Source: Thermoplasmata archaeon (GTDB lineage Archaea; Thermoplasmatota; E2; DHVEG-1). From it: 9,729 nt of DNA. The notes under the pieces are model-generated. The model saw only the letters and a program-made list of their open reading frames with translations. It made no database searches and was not told the DNA's origin. Each line of letters begins with the position of its first letter. The stretch's first letter is position 1. This document shows, piece after piece, positions 1 to 6,774 of the stretch. The DNA lies in NCBI GenBank assembly GCA_030606465.1, contig JAUWGL010000018.1, forward strand, positions 1-9,729. The letters are read 5' to 3'. The translations under genes and the position numbers were made by a program.

Positions 1-2649
1 ACCTCCAAATTGCTGTAATGGTGGCATTAAAGCGAACACGAGTAATCCAAAACCAGCAATAGTTGTTGCTGCAGCTCCAAATAATGCTGTTCCTGTATTG
101 GTAGCTGTACTTAGGCATGCATCATCGATATATGTTGTTGAGGTTGATTTTTTAAACGTGACTTTTCCTATGGCACCACATTTTGGGCAGGTAACTTTTA
201 CAACCTCTCTAGGTTTACCAGAGCATGAAACTGTGTGACGGCAATCTGGACAGCGAACTCTTAGATGAGTAATATTGTTTTTTGTTTTGTAGCGTTCGAG
301 ATCTTCTAAGAACCTGTGAGTGACGTGTATTCCATATGTGATTCCCAGCCCGATTGTTAAAGATGTTATCATGATTGTCATAACGTTCAATGACCAACCT
401 ATGATATACATCGTCCCAAGGGTCCATACAACACAAAATATTACAGGTGTTAATGTAATCATTCCAAGTATTAATGACCTCCATTTGTACCAGAATACAA
501 TAGTTAGAACGATAAGGGACATAATAATTGTAATAATCAGTGAACGGATTTGACTATCATTTAAAGAATCCATGATTGTCTTTGTTAAAATAGGACCACC
601 GGTTACCATGGATTTATCTGCACTGCTGTCTAACGGTTTTTTATCCTCTTCTAAATCGTTGCGAAGTGTTTCAATTGCTTCGTTATCATTGACATCTACA
701 TCAACAGAGATCCGTAGAACTGTACCATCATAATTGTTATTATCCGTTCTATGTAAAACATATTGCACATCCTTTGTTGATTCTGAGTGTGAATAGAGCC
801 AGTCATACAAGGCAGTGATGTTTTCTTTTGTAGCATCTTGTTTTGGTACATCCTCTAGCGTCATAGTATTATTATATAGTGCTTTAAAGCTAGGATCAAA
901 ATTAGAATCCTGCATCCCGTACTGGGTTGTGTTTGCTGCCCAGTCTTTCATAAAAGATACTATCGATTGAATATCAGGTTCACCTGTGTATTTGTTTTTT
1001 ATCACTGATTCATCGTCTTTTATATTCTCTATTGTTTTGCCTATGTCTCTTAATAATTGCGGATCGGTAATATCGCCTTTCACTAAAATATTAACCTCTT
1101 CTCCTTCACCAGCAGTTATCTCGAATTCGTTCATCATAAACTCTAGATCTTTTGATATCTCCAAATCCTCCGGTAGAAAATCCTCAAAATCAAACGTTGT
1201 TTTTAAGTGTAAAGCCATTCCCCCAGCACCAATCGTGATGATAATTACTACTATAAGAACAGGTATCGGATGACGTCCTGCTGCTACTGCTACACCGCTC
1301 ACTGTTTTATTAAGAACTGCCACGCCAACGCCTTTTATCTTCGCGTTTTTTTTACCTAAAATATTATTATTTGCATTCTTAACTAGTGGTTTACCTTTTT
1401 TCAATTTTCGGATGTCTTTAAGTTGCTTACATGCAGGTACAAATGTAATCATGGTAACAAAACTACCAATAATCCCAACTGCGCTTAGAACTCCAAATTC
1501 TCCAAGAAGCCCTATCGGAGATGCTAAATTAGATAAAAATGCTACTACGGTTGTTATTGTAGCGAGCAATAGTGCCATTCCCACAGAGTTTATGGTTATA
1601 CCTACTGTTTCTTCGACCTTTTTACCGCTTTTAATCTCTTCACGGTATCTCATTGTAATATGTATGCCATAGTCTATCCCAAGCCCAACAATTAATACAG
1701 GTACAGCAGTGGTCATAGGATTGAATGTATATCCCATTGCAGATCCAAAACCATAAACCCATATTATCGCAAAACCTAGTGCAAGAAGGCTAAACAGCAT
1801 ATCTAAACCATTTCGATAAATGATTGCTAATATAATGATAACTAACACAAAAGCCAGAGGCAAGAGTATCGCCATAGATTCAGTATTGGCATCCATTATC
1901 TCATCACTGATTATACTCATGCCCATTACAGTCATTATAGTAGACTCTAGCTTTGTACTCTTGACAATTTCATCCATTCTCTGTTCTGGTTCTGAGATTC
2001 CTGATCCTCCCATCATATGGCTATCACCACTAGCCATTGAAGCGTTTAAATTAACCATAATTATTGTACCTTTTGCTTTAAATTCACCTTTAGCAGGATC
2101 AAAATCTTTAGTCAGCATCATTGAAAACATGCCTTTAATCATAGGTGGGGTTTGATTCGAACTTAATATCTCACCTATAAGTTGTTTAATGTCAAAGTCG
2201 CTCATACTTTGAATCGCAAAAATCTTCTGTTCCATTGTTGGATTAGGTATATTCTGAGCTAATGCCATTTGTGCAATAATATCAGCGACAGAGTTTACAT
2301 TAGTCGATAGCATCTCAGGATTAGTATTTTCTAATGTGGGCATAATCTTTGAGTCATTAATGATAGCCTTCTCGATTTGAAGCATCTCTACAAGAGCATC
2401 TGAGGTTAAAACATCACCATTTTTTGATTTAACGAGTATCGATACACTATATGTAGCCGTGTAATCCTCAGAGATTTCATTAGAGGCTCTTACAATCTCC
2501 ATATCAGGCATAAATGATTCTTCTGAAAACTCTTGTTCAATACCAAATATTTGTATAGAACCTATAGCAATCAGAGTTATCATTACAATTGTAACTATTG
2601 TTGCCTTTGGATACTTAGATACTCGCTTTCCTAATCTATCCATTATCAT
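1..2649 (-). CDS. RND superfamily (MMPL/HAE3-like, COG1033-type) membrane transporter, C-terminus beyond window
   Basis: The frame stays open from ATG 2649 to the left edge (883 residues seen), so the C-terminus is missing. It has two RND half-repeats. The first is TM1 (about residues 14-36), an extracytoplasmic porter domain (about 37-255), TM2 (about 259-280) and a TM4 with GLGIDYGIH (Asp326). The second is TM7 (about 461-482), a second porter domain, TM8 (about 704-720) and a TM10 with GLGITYGIHVTHRF (Thr771 where the first repeat has Asp). The next segment, TGTALFGAATTTIAGFG, is typical of TM11. Known RND proteins use the TM4/TM10 Asp for proton coupling and export lipids or hydrophobic compounds; the substrate here is unknown. 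Between TM10 and TM11, on the cytoplasmic side by RND topology, about 50 residues are inserted. They carry CPDC (800-803) and CPKC (821-824), a zinc-ribbon pattern. A second in-frame ATG at 2643 is an alternative start. A GAGG lies about 12 nt upstream, and AATAAATAAG near 2685-2694 could be the TATA element on the minus strand. Confidence 0.93.
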   Translation of the reverse strand, partial: MIMDRLGKRVSKYPKATIVTIVMITLIAIGSIQIFGIEQEFSEESFMPDMEIVRASNEISEDYTATYSVSILVKSKNGDVLTSDALVEMLQIEKAIINDSKIMPTLENTNPEMLSTNVNSVADIIAQMALAQNIPNPTMEQKIFAIQSMSDFDIKQLIGEILSSNQTPPMIKGMFSMMLTKDFDPAKGEFKAKGTIIMVNLNASMASGDSHMMGGSGISEPEQRMDEIVKSTKLESTIMTVMGMSIISDEIMDANTESMAILLPLAFVLVIIILAIIYRNGLDMLFSLLALGFAIIWVYGFGSAMGYTFNPMTTAVPVLIVGLGIDYGIHITMRYREEIKSGKKVEETVGITINSVGMALLLATITTVVAFLSNLASPIGLLGEFGVLSAVGIIGSFVTMITFVPACKQLKDIRKLKKGKPLVKNANNNILGKKNAKIKGVGVAVLNKTVSGVAVAAGRHPIPVLIVVIIITIGAGGMALHLKTTFDFEDFLPEDLEISKDLEFMMNEFEITAGEGEEVNILVKGDITDPQLLRDIGKTIENIKDDESVIKNKYTGEPDIQSIVSFMKDWAANTTQYGMQDSNFDPSFKALYNNTMTLEDVPKQDATKENITALYDWLYSHSESTKDVQYVLHRTDNNNYDGTVLRISVDVDVNDNEAIETLRNDLEEDKKPLDSSADKSMVTGGPILTKTIMDSLNDSQIRSLIITIIMSLIVLTIVFWYKWRSLILGMITLTPVIFCVVWTLGTMYIIGWSLNVMTIMITSLTIGLGITYGIHVTHRFLEDLERYKTKNNITHLRVRCPDCRHTVSCSGKPREVVKVTCPKCGAIGKVTFKKSTSTTYIDDACLSTATNTGTALFGAAATTIAGFGLLVFALMPPLQQFGG

Positions 2650-2899
2650 TTTAATTTCTCGCCTCTTTAAGATCTAAATATTCAATAAATAAGATTTTTT
2701 CCCTTTCAACCTAATCTATCCTAAATTTTCACTTGCATATTCTTTGCATCCTCACAATGCCGTAGCATACATTATTTTATAAAACCATCAGTTCGTTGTA
2801 TTACAAAATACTGTTTTTCAAAGCACAAAATCTTCTTTGATATAATCTGCATTTGAACTCCTCACACGGTTAAAACGAAACATTAATAAGCTAAAGCCG

Positions 2900-3178
2900 T
2901 TGACGGTAGGGCATCAAAATTACAACAAAAGACAAGGTGTTATCCTGAATTCAGAAGAAATCGAACATTTATGGTTATGTCCCAACTGCGGATCTCAAAT
3001 GAAAAAAATCATAGATACAACAGCACCATACCGGGTCTGTATACAATGTGGATGTTCTATTGATGGAGCGGAAAAAATCTTTAACCCGGGGGTTTTGTGT
3101 CCCAACTGCAATCAAGAACTAGGAGATAACGCAGAGTGTCCTCATTGCGGTTATGATCTAGGATCAGATTTTGATTAA
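2900..3178 (+). CDS. Small double zinc-ribbon protein, function unknown
   Basis: This 92-residue protein has four CXXC knuckles: CPNC (about 28-31), CIQC (about 48-51), CPNC (about 69-72) and CPHC (about 80-83). They look like two consecutive zinc ribbons, the second followed by an acidic tail (GYDLGSDFD). There is no other domain, no signal peptide and no membrane segment, so it should be cytosolic, with a role in nucleic-acid or protein binding; no specific function can be given. No ATG or GTG lies between the upstream in-frame TAA (2843) and the first CPNC. TTG 2900 is therefore the only usual start codon, and it has no Shine-Dalgarno. CATTAATAAG near 2881 is TATA-like but would put the transcript start inside the gene, so the start is uncertain. 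It is head-to-head with the RND transporter, which also carries a zinc ribbon, and convergent with apgM. Confidence 0.68.
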   Translation: MTVGHQNYNKRQGVILNSEEIEHLWLCPNCGSQMKKIIDTTAPYRVCIQCGCSIDGAEKIFNPGVLCPNCNQELGDNAECPHCGYDLGSDFD

Positions 3179-3193
3179 AAAAACATTTTTTTT
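3177..3193. terminator. Bidirectional A-run/T-run terminator between convergent genes
   Basis: Seven A (3177-3183) are followed by CA and eight T (3186-3193), in the 22-nt gap between the stop of the zinc-ribbon gene and the stop of apgM. Archaeal RNA polymerase terminates at U-runs. The T8 serves the plus-strand gene and the A7 (U7 on the minus strand) serves apgM. Confidence 0.6.
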
Positions 3194-3200
3194 AAACTGT

Positions 3201-4406
3201 TCAGGCACCAAATTTTTCTAAACGTTTAGCATTTGCAAGAGCAAGAGGCAAAAGGTCTTCTGCAGGAAACCGTGGTCCAAGTCCACCAGTTATACAAGCG
3301 CGTTCTCCAAAACTTTTAACATTATCCGCCCTGCAAATTTTTGACCAAAGCAGTAATGGTACAGGGTGCCAACTATGAAACTTCATAAGTGATGGTGTGG
3401 AATGATCACCGGTTACTATTATTACATCAGGGTTTAAACTTGTTAATCGTGGTATTTCCTTATCAACTTCTTCAATTACGTTTACTTTCCTGTCAAAATC
3501 TCCATCTTCACCAGCACTATCAGTACCCTTTACATGTAAGAAAAAGAAATCAAAGTCATCCAAACTCTTCTCCAATGTGGTAAACTCATCCTCAATTGTT
3601 TTTCCTGTTTCAAGTAGATCCATCCCTAGCAGTCTTGCAAGTCCACGATACATTGGATATGCAGCGATCGCTGCGCTTTTCAAATCAAAAGCCTTATCCA
3701 TAGTCGGCCAGTTTGGTTTTTCAGAAAAACCCCGTAGAAGTACCATGTTAGCTGGAGAGTGATCAGCTAAAACATCTTTTGTTTGTTCTAAAAATTGTTT
3801 AACGAGTCCTACTGTTTTTGCTGCTTCAGAAGATAATGATTTCGGTTCCAAGGGTTTTTTGCCAATTTCTTGAGGATCAGTATCAATAATCTTAGCAGAT
3901 AATCCTTCGCCTCGTAAAACGAGTAATAACCGATGATCTTTAACTGTTTCAACAAAAATTTCTACATCTGGTAATTCAATACTTCTAAGAAGCTTACATA
4001 GTTCTTGGTTTTTCTCGGTAGAAATACGCCCTGCTCGACGATCCAAAACCTTGCTGTTTTCATCTATAGTACAAAAGTTCCCTCTGGCTGTGACATCACC
4101 AGGTTTCAAGTCGAACCCTATTCCAAGTGCTGCTAGTACGCCTCTTCCTACCTGGTATTTGATTGGATTATAACCAAAAAGAGCTAGATGTCCAGGACCG
4201 CTACCTGGTGTAATACCAGTGTTTACAGGTTGTTGCAAACCGCAAATACTTTCTGATGCCAGCTTGTCTAAATTTGGTGTTTTAGCTGTTTCAAGTTCGG
4301 TGAATCCATCTTTTTCTTGGGGGAGGCCGCCTAAGCCATCTATTACTATTAAAACAATTTTTGTTTCAGCAGGTTTCGTTATAGTTTTGATAAAATCTAA
4401 ATCCAT
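3201..4406 (-). CDS. apgM: 2,3-bisphosphoglycerate-independent phosphoglycerate mutase, archaeal type
   Basis: This enzyme interconverts 3- and 2-phosphoglycerate in glycolysis and gluconeogenesis in the cytosol. It belongs to the alkaline-phosphatase superfamily and needs two metal ions. At 401 residues it has the family's usual length. Visible motifs are VLIVIDGLGG with metal ligand Asp23, TPNLDKLA (43-50), GITPGSGPGH with the phosphorylated Ser69, HVKGTDSAGEDGD (291-303), GDHSTP (333-338) and FHSWHPVP (343-350). All main catalytic blocks are present. ATG 4406 has a good Shine-Dalgarno (AGGAG, 7 nt spacer). A second AAGGAG upstream serves a short overlapping reading frame (separate entry). 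The gene is divergent from the GNAT gene and convergent with the zinc-ribbon gene, so it is probably monocistronic. Confidence 0.96.
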   Translation of the reverse strand: MDLDFIKTITKPAETKIVLIVIDGLGGLPQEKDGFTELETAKTPNLDKLASESICGLQQPVNTGITPGSGPGHLALFGYNPIKYQVGRGVLAALGIGFDLKPGDVTARGNFCTIDENSKVLDRRAGRISTEKNQELCKLLRSIELPDVEIFVETVKDHRLLLVLRGEGLSAKIIDTDPQEIGKKPLEPKSLSSEAAKTVGLVKQFLEQTKDVLADHSPANMVLLRGFSEKPNWPTMDKAFDLKSAAIAAYPMYRGLARLLGMDLLETGKTIEDEFTTLEKSLDDFDFFFLHVKGTDSAGEDGDFDRKVNVIEEVDKEIPRLTSLNPDVIIVTGDHSTPSLMKFHSWHPVPLLLWSKICRADNVKSFGERACITGGLGPRFPAEDLLPLALANAKRLEKFGA

Positions 4407-4429
4407 GTTAAATCTCCTATCATCCTCAT
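4397..4429 (-). promoter_or_regulatory. Possible 10-codon upstream ORF overlapping the apgM start
   Basis: On the minus strand, AAGGAG (4437-4442) is followed 7 nt later by ATG 4429. That ATG opens a ten-codon frame (MRMIGDLTWI) ending in TAG at 4397, out of frame and just past the apgM ATG (4406). The apgM Shine-Dalgarno (AGGAG) lies inside this mini-frame. The spacing and overlap are those expected for translational coupling. Chance is also possible in a purine-rich leader, and no stem or ribosome-stalling motif is evident. Confidence 0.3.
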
Positions 4430-4532
4430 CTAGTAGCTCCTTTCTATTAATAAAATTTATGAAGTGAATAACGACTACATTTTTTTGGATATTTGTATTA
4501 ACGATTCGTTTTTAGATCTGGTCGTGTGTTGC

Positions 4533-4540
4533 TTATAATT
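4533..4540 (+). promoter_or_regulatory. TATA box of GNAT gene, leaderless geometry
   Basis: TTATAATT is centred about 27 nt before ATG 4564, the normal archaeal TATA-to-start-site distance. The transcript would begin at or next to the ATG. No Shine-Dalgarno precedes this ATG, which fits a leaderless mRNA. Confidence 0.5.
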
Positions 4541-4563
4541 ACAAATGTTTTTGAATATTAATT

Positions 4564-5061
4564 ATGATTCCGGTAAGCAGAATGGCAGAAGAAATTGTAT
4601 TTGAGAAAGTAGATGATGGAAATTTTGATGAATTTTTCAGTTTAGTTGAAAAACTAGCTGAATATGAAAAACAGAACCAGTTAGATAAACAAGTGAAACT
4701 TAGATTGAAACAGGATGCATTATCTGAAAAACCAAGATTTGAAGCCTACTTAACAAAATTAAATAATAGATATATTGGATATTTTATCTTTTTTATGACT
4801 TACTCAAGTTACCTTGCTCTTCCAACATTATACTTGGAAGATATTTTTGTTTTAGAAGAACTTAGAGGAAAAGGTATTGGTCAGAAAATGTTTCAATTTT
4901 GCATTCAACAGGCAAAAGAAAAAGATTGCGGTCGGATGGAATGGTGTGTATATAACTGGAATAAACCAGCTATTAATTTTTATAAAAAAAATATAGCCAC
5001 ACGTTTGAATAAAACATATTACAGGCTTACAAGAGAACAAATTGAAGACTTCTCAGATTGA
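4564..5061 (+). CDS. GNAT-family N-acetyltransferase, diamine/spermidine-spermine acetyltransferase-like
   Basis: Single-domain GNAT of 165 residues, transferring acetyl from acetyl-CoA to an amine. The core YLEDIFV (90-96) is followed by the acetyl-CoA pyrophosphate-binding loop RGKGIG (101-106), then MEWCVYNWNKPAINFYKK (125-142). This pattern is that of the spermidine/spermine N1-acetyltransferase group. From memory, human SSAT uses Glu92 and Tyr140 in the same motifs (YLED, INFY), and the equivalents here carry the same numbers. A polyamine or small-amine substrate is a reasonable inference. In GNATs of this type protein or thialysine substrates are also possible. Start ATG 4564 fits the TATA position; ATG 4582 (MAEEIVF) is the alternative and also lacks a Shine-Dalgarno. 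It is monocistronic, divergent from apgM and convergent with the next gene. Confidence 0.88.
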   Translation: MIPVSRMAEEIVFEKVDDGNFDEFFSLVEKLAEYEKQNQLDKQVKLRLKQDALSEKPRFEAYLTKLNNRYIGYFIFFMTYSSYLALPTLYLEDIFVLEELRGKGIGQKMFQFCIQQAKEKDCGRMEWCVYNWNKPAINFYKKNIATRLNKTYYRLTREQIEDFSD

Positions 5062-5068
5062 ATTCTTT

Positions 5069-5168
5069 TCTCTCATAATATTAAACTATGTTTTTCTTTT
5101 CATAACTGCTATTTTGAGCAGATAATAAAATATGTTTATAGTTGTTTTTTTTATTCATATATGAGAGA
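5069..5168. terminator. Nested inverted repeats between convergent genes, probable terminator region
   Basis: The 110-nt gap between the GNAT stop and the next minus-strand stop contains three nested inverted repeats. The outer is TCTCTCATA (5069-5077) with TATGAGAGA (5160-5168). The middle is AACTAT (5084-5089) with ATAGTT (5138-5143). The inner hairpin is CTGCT (5106-5110) with AGCAG (5117-5121) and a 6-nt loop. A T8 run near 5145-5152 on the plus strand follows the inner stems and could terminate the GNAT transcript. The outer pair spans almost the whole gap. Confidence 0.5.
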
Positions 5169-5171
5169 TTA

Positions 5172-6020
5172 TTAGCTGTAATCATATACAATTTGGAAAT
5201 CACTAGGGTCGTTGCCTAGATAAACCCAGTTGGGTATATTACCTTTATCAAAAATCCAAATCACCCATAAGATGTTTGGGATGGGGTCGTATACACAAGT
5301 TAGAGGGTCTTCATCACGTTCCTCTTTAGAAATAATAAAATCCTCCCGTGAAGTAGCCCCACGATCTTTGTATGCCTGAAAAACAGTATCTGTTATAACA
5401 TCAAAATATGACAACATCTTGGTACCAGAAGGATATGTGTTATCCTTGACATCAATACCAAGAGAGGATATCTTTGTGACTGTGTGTACATATCTCAGAC
5501 AAGCATATCCGAGATGCTGTCCAGTATATACTTTCAAACCTTTATGTAAATCCATCTCCCTTATGTCTACCATGGTAAGTTTTATTGTGAACGCTGGATA
5601 CTCAGATGATTGAATTATAATCCTTGTGGCAAGATCCTCTACTCCTGGTTTCCATGTTCCAGACACGTTCACATATATTTGCCATATCTCTACAATTGTT
5701 CCGTTTATAGGTGAATAAATTTTGACTTCTCTGTCTTCCATGTATTCTTCAAATGGAACATAGTTATGTCTCATTACTCTGCAGTTTTCAAAATCATCAG
5801 AAGAATCCATCCCGTATCCCGATCTGAATCTTTGGATATATTCAATTTTATCCAGTTCTGTAAAATCTACATCTATGAACTTTGGAATTCCTTCAGTTTC
5901 AATATCGTAACATGGCCGGTCAGGTTCGCCATAAAATGAAACCATTCTGATGATGAAGATACCTCCATAAAATAATAAAATAAATATTACTACAATTACC
6001 AGCCATCCTTTATATGACAC
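5172..6020 (-). CDS. Membrane-anchored protein with M23/lysostaphin-like beta domain, catalytic motifs not recognisable
   Basis: This protein has 282 residues. An N-terminal hydrophobic helix (about 6-27) is followed by positions suited to an extracytoplasmic domain; there is no lipobox. The stretch KIYSPINGTIVEI (100-112), later IIIQSSEYPAFTI and GLKVYTGQHLGY, follows the beta-strand pattern of M23/lysostaphin-type (duplicated hybrid motif) domains. The usual zinc motifs HXXXD and HXH are not seen: the strand that normally carries HxH reads KLTMVD. A binding or structural role is therefore more likely than peptidoglycan hydrolysis, which an archaeon would not need. A further block (SYFDVITDTVFQAYKDRG, then an acidic KEERDEDP segment) resembles conserved blocks I recall from uncharacterised archaeal proteins. 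Start is GTG 6020: an in-frame TGA lies four codons upstream and GAGGAG precedes at about 12 nt. It has its own TATA box at 6103-6113. Confidence 0.8.
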   Translation of the reverse strand: MSYKGWLVIVVIFILLFYGGIFIIRMVSFYGEPDRPCYDIETEGIPKFIDVDFTELDKIEYIQRFRSGYGMDSSDDFENCRVMRHNYVPFEEYMEDREVKIYSPINGTIVEIWQIYVNVSGTWKPGVEDLATRIIIQSSEYPAFTIKLTMVDIREMDLHKGLKVYTGQHLGYACLRYVHTVTKISSLGIDVKDNTYPSGTKMLSYFDVITDTVFQAYKDRGATSREDFIISKEERDEDPLTCVYDPIPNILWVIWIFDKGNIPNWVYLGNDPSDFQIVYDYS

Positions 6021-6102
6021 TTTTGATCATTTCTCCTCAGCAGATTGATAATAGGACCATTGTTTATAAAATTTAATGCAATGTGTTATCACAGGTTTTC
6101 TT

Positions 6103-6113
6103 ATATATAAAAT
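6103..6113 (-). promoter_or_regulatory. TATA box of the 5172-6020 gene
   Basis: On the minus strand the sequence reads TTTTATATATAAG, a close match to the archaeal TATA consensus. The start site would be near 6081, giving a leader of about 60 nt that contains the GAGGAG site before GTG 6020. Confidence 0.55.
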
Positions 6114-6225
6114 ATTATGCTGATTTTAGTTATATACTAAACAACATAGTTGGTATTCGACTCAGCTAACATTGTTAATCTCATTTCAACATTATCATAT
6201 CATTACTTAAAAGGAAAGAATTGAG

Positions 6226-6333
6226 GGGGGTCTAGTAATAAGAAAAACTTATAATTTGAGGAAACGGAAATGAATAAGTAAATTTCATTTAACCGGAAAT
6301 ACTAGACCTCCAACACGTTGTCATGTCTTTTTT
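6226..6333 (+). ncRNA. Candidate structured RNA: 12-bp closing stem, two internal hairpins, T6 tail
   Basis: GGGGGTCTAGTA (6226-6237) pairs with TACTAGACCTCC (6300-6311): 11 Watson-Crick pairs and one G-U. The G-U exists only if the plus strand is the RNA. Inside, ATAAG (6238-6242) pairs with CTTAT (6248-6252) around an A5 loop, stacked directly on the closing stem. CGG+AAATGAA (6265-6274) pairs with TTCATTT+CCG (6284-6290, 6293-6295), with a 2-nt bulge and 9-nt loop. The result is a three-way junction. TTTTTT (6328-6333) follows, as at archaeal transcript ends. A palindrome with a TATA-like core at 6125-6141 could drive a start near 6163. No known RNA family is recognised (no clear C/D or H/ACA boxes). 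A miniature transposable element with 12-bp terminal inverted repeats is the alternative; no target duplication is visible. Confidence 0.45.
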
Positions 6334-6414
6334 ATAATAAATAGTTTCTTGGAAGATTTTCGAACAAAAAATAATAAAGAGATAATTTTAAAAAACCAAG
6401 AGAGGCAATCTTTT

Positions 6415-6759
6415 TTATTGTTTCATATGCTTTTTTATTAGTGATTTTATTGTTCCAGATGTTCCCAGAGTTTCTATTTCTACTTTTTTAGAAGAGATTT
6501 GTTTAATTGATTTCAGAAGTTTTATCGTGTTTTCTTTTTCAACATGGTTACATTTAACAATACCTTGTTCTCCATTAAATCTAATGAGATATGTCCCCAT
6601 GTTGTTGCAATCTTTCTTAAAAAGATTTCTGCATTGCTTTCTTATTTCATGTATTACTTCAGTTTTCTCAACATGGACATCTTTACTAAGATATCTTATT
6701 TCAAAACCGATGTATCTGCGACGTCTACCTTCTTTCACTGTTATGTGATAACACCTCAA
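6415..6759 (-). CDS. rnp2: Ribonuclease P protein component 2 (Pop5/Rpp14 family)
   Basis: This is a protein subunit of archaeal RNase P, the ribonucleoprotein that removes 5' leaders from pre-tRNAs. With Rnp3 (Rpp30) it forms the pair that activates the RNA's catalytic domain. Its 114 residues are usual for the family. The N-terminal block RRRYIGFEI (12-20) and the C-terminal block VEIETLGTSGTIKSLIKK match the Pop5 pattern (RYIAFE..., irTLGvSGTIkalk). It begins 15 nt after the PCNA stop and is almost certainly cotranscribed with it. The start is uncertain. TTG 6759 gives 114 residues but no Shine-Dalgarno. GAGGTG, overlapping that TTG, sits 13 nt before GTG 6738, which gives a 107-residue protein. 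Rnp3 is not in the window. Confidence 0.85.
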   Translation of the reverse strand: MRCYHITVKEGRRRRYIGFEIRYLSKDVHVEKTEVIHEIRKQCRNLFKKDCNNMGTYLIRFNGEQGIVKCNHVEKENTIKLLKSIKQISSKKVEIETLGTSGTIKSLIKKHMKQ

Positions 6760-6774
6760 AAAATGTTGATTTTT

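Larger units (their letters stand above)
6021..6414. other. 394-nt gap without protein gene
   Basis: No reading frame of convincing length or composition is present. From left to right it holds: the leader and TATA box of the minus-strand gene (6021-6113); a small palindrome with a TATA-like core, TTTAGT-TATAT-ACTAAA (6125-6141); short palindromes CAAC-ATA-GTTG (6142-6152) and TAACA-T-TGTTA (6167-6177); the stem-closed structure 6226-6311 with T6 at 6328-6333 (separate entry); and, next to rnp2, a minus-strand T6 run (6390s) that probably ends the pcn-rnp2 transcript. Confidence 0.7.

Noticed and set aside
215..2155. Several open frames of 86-111 codons on either strand across the RND gene
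   Set aside because: They are shadows of the single 883-codon minus-strand frame, whose translation shows clear RND motifs throughout.
3501..3521. apgM has Glu300 (GTDSAGEDGD) where the related iPGM enzymes have a metal-binding His four residues after the Asp
   Set aside because: GEDG-type sequences occur, as I recall, in this archaeal subfamily along with the HSWHPVP block seen here, so this is probably normal and not a lost active site.
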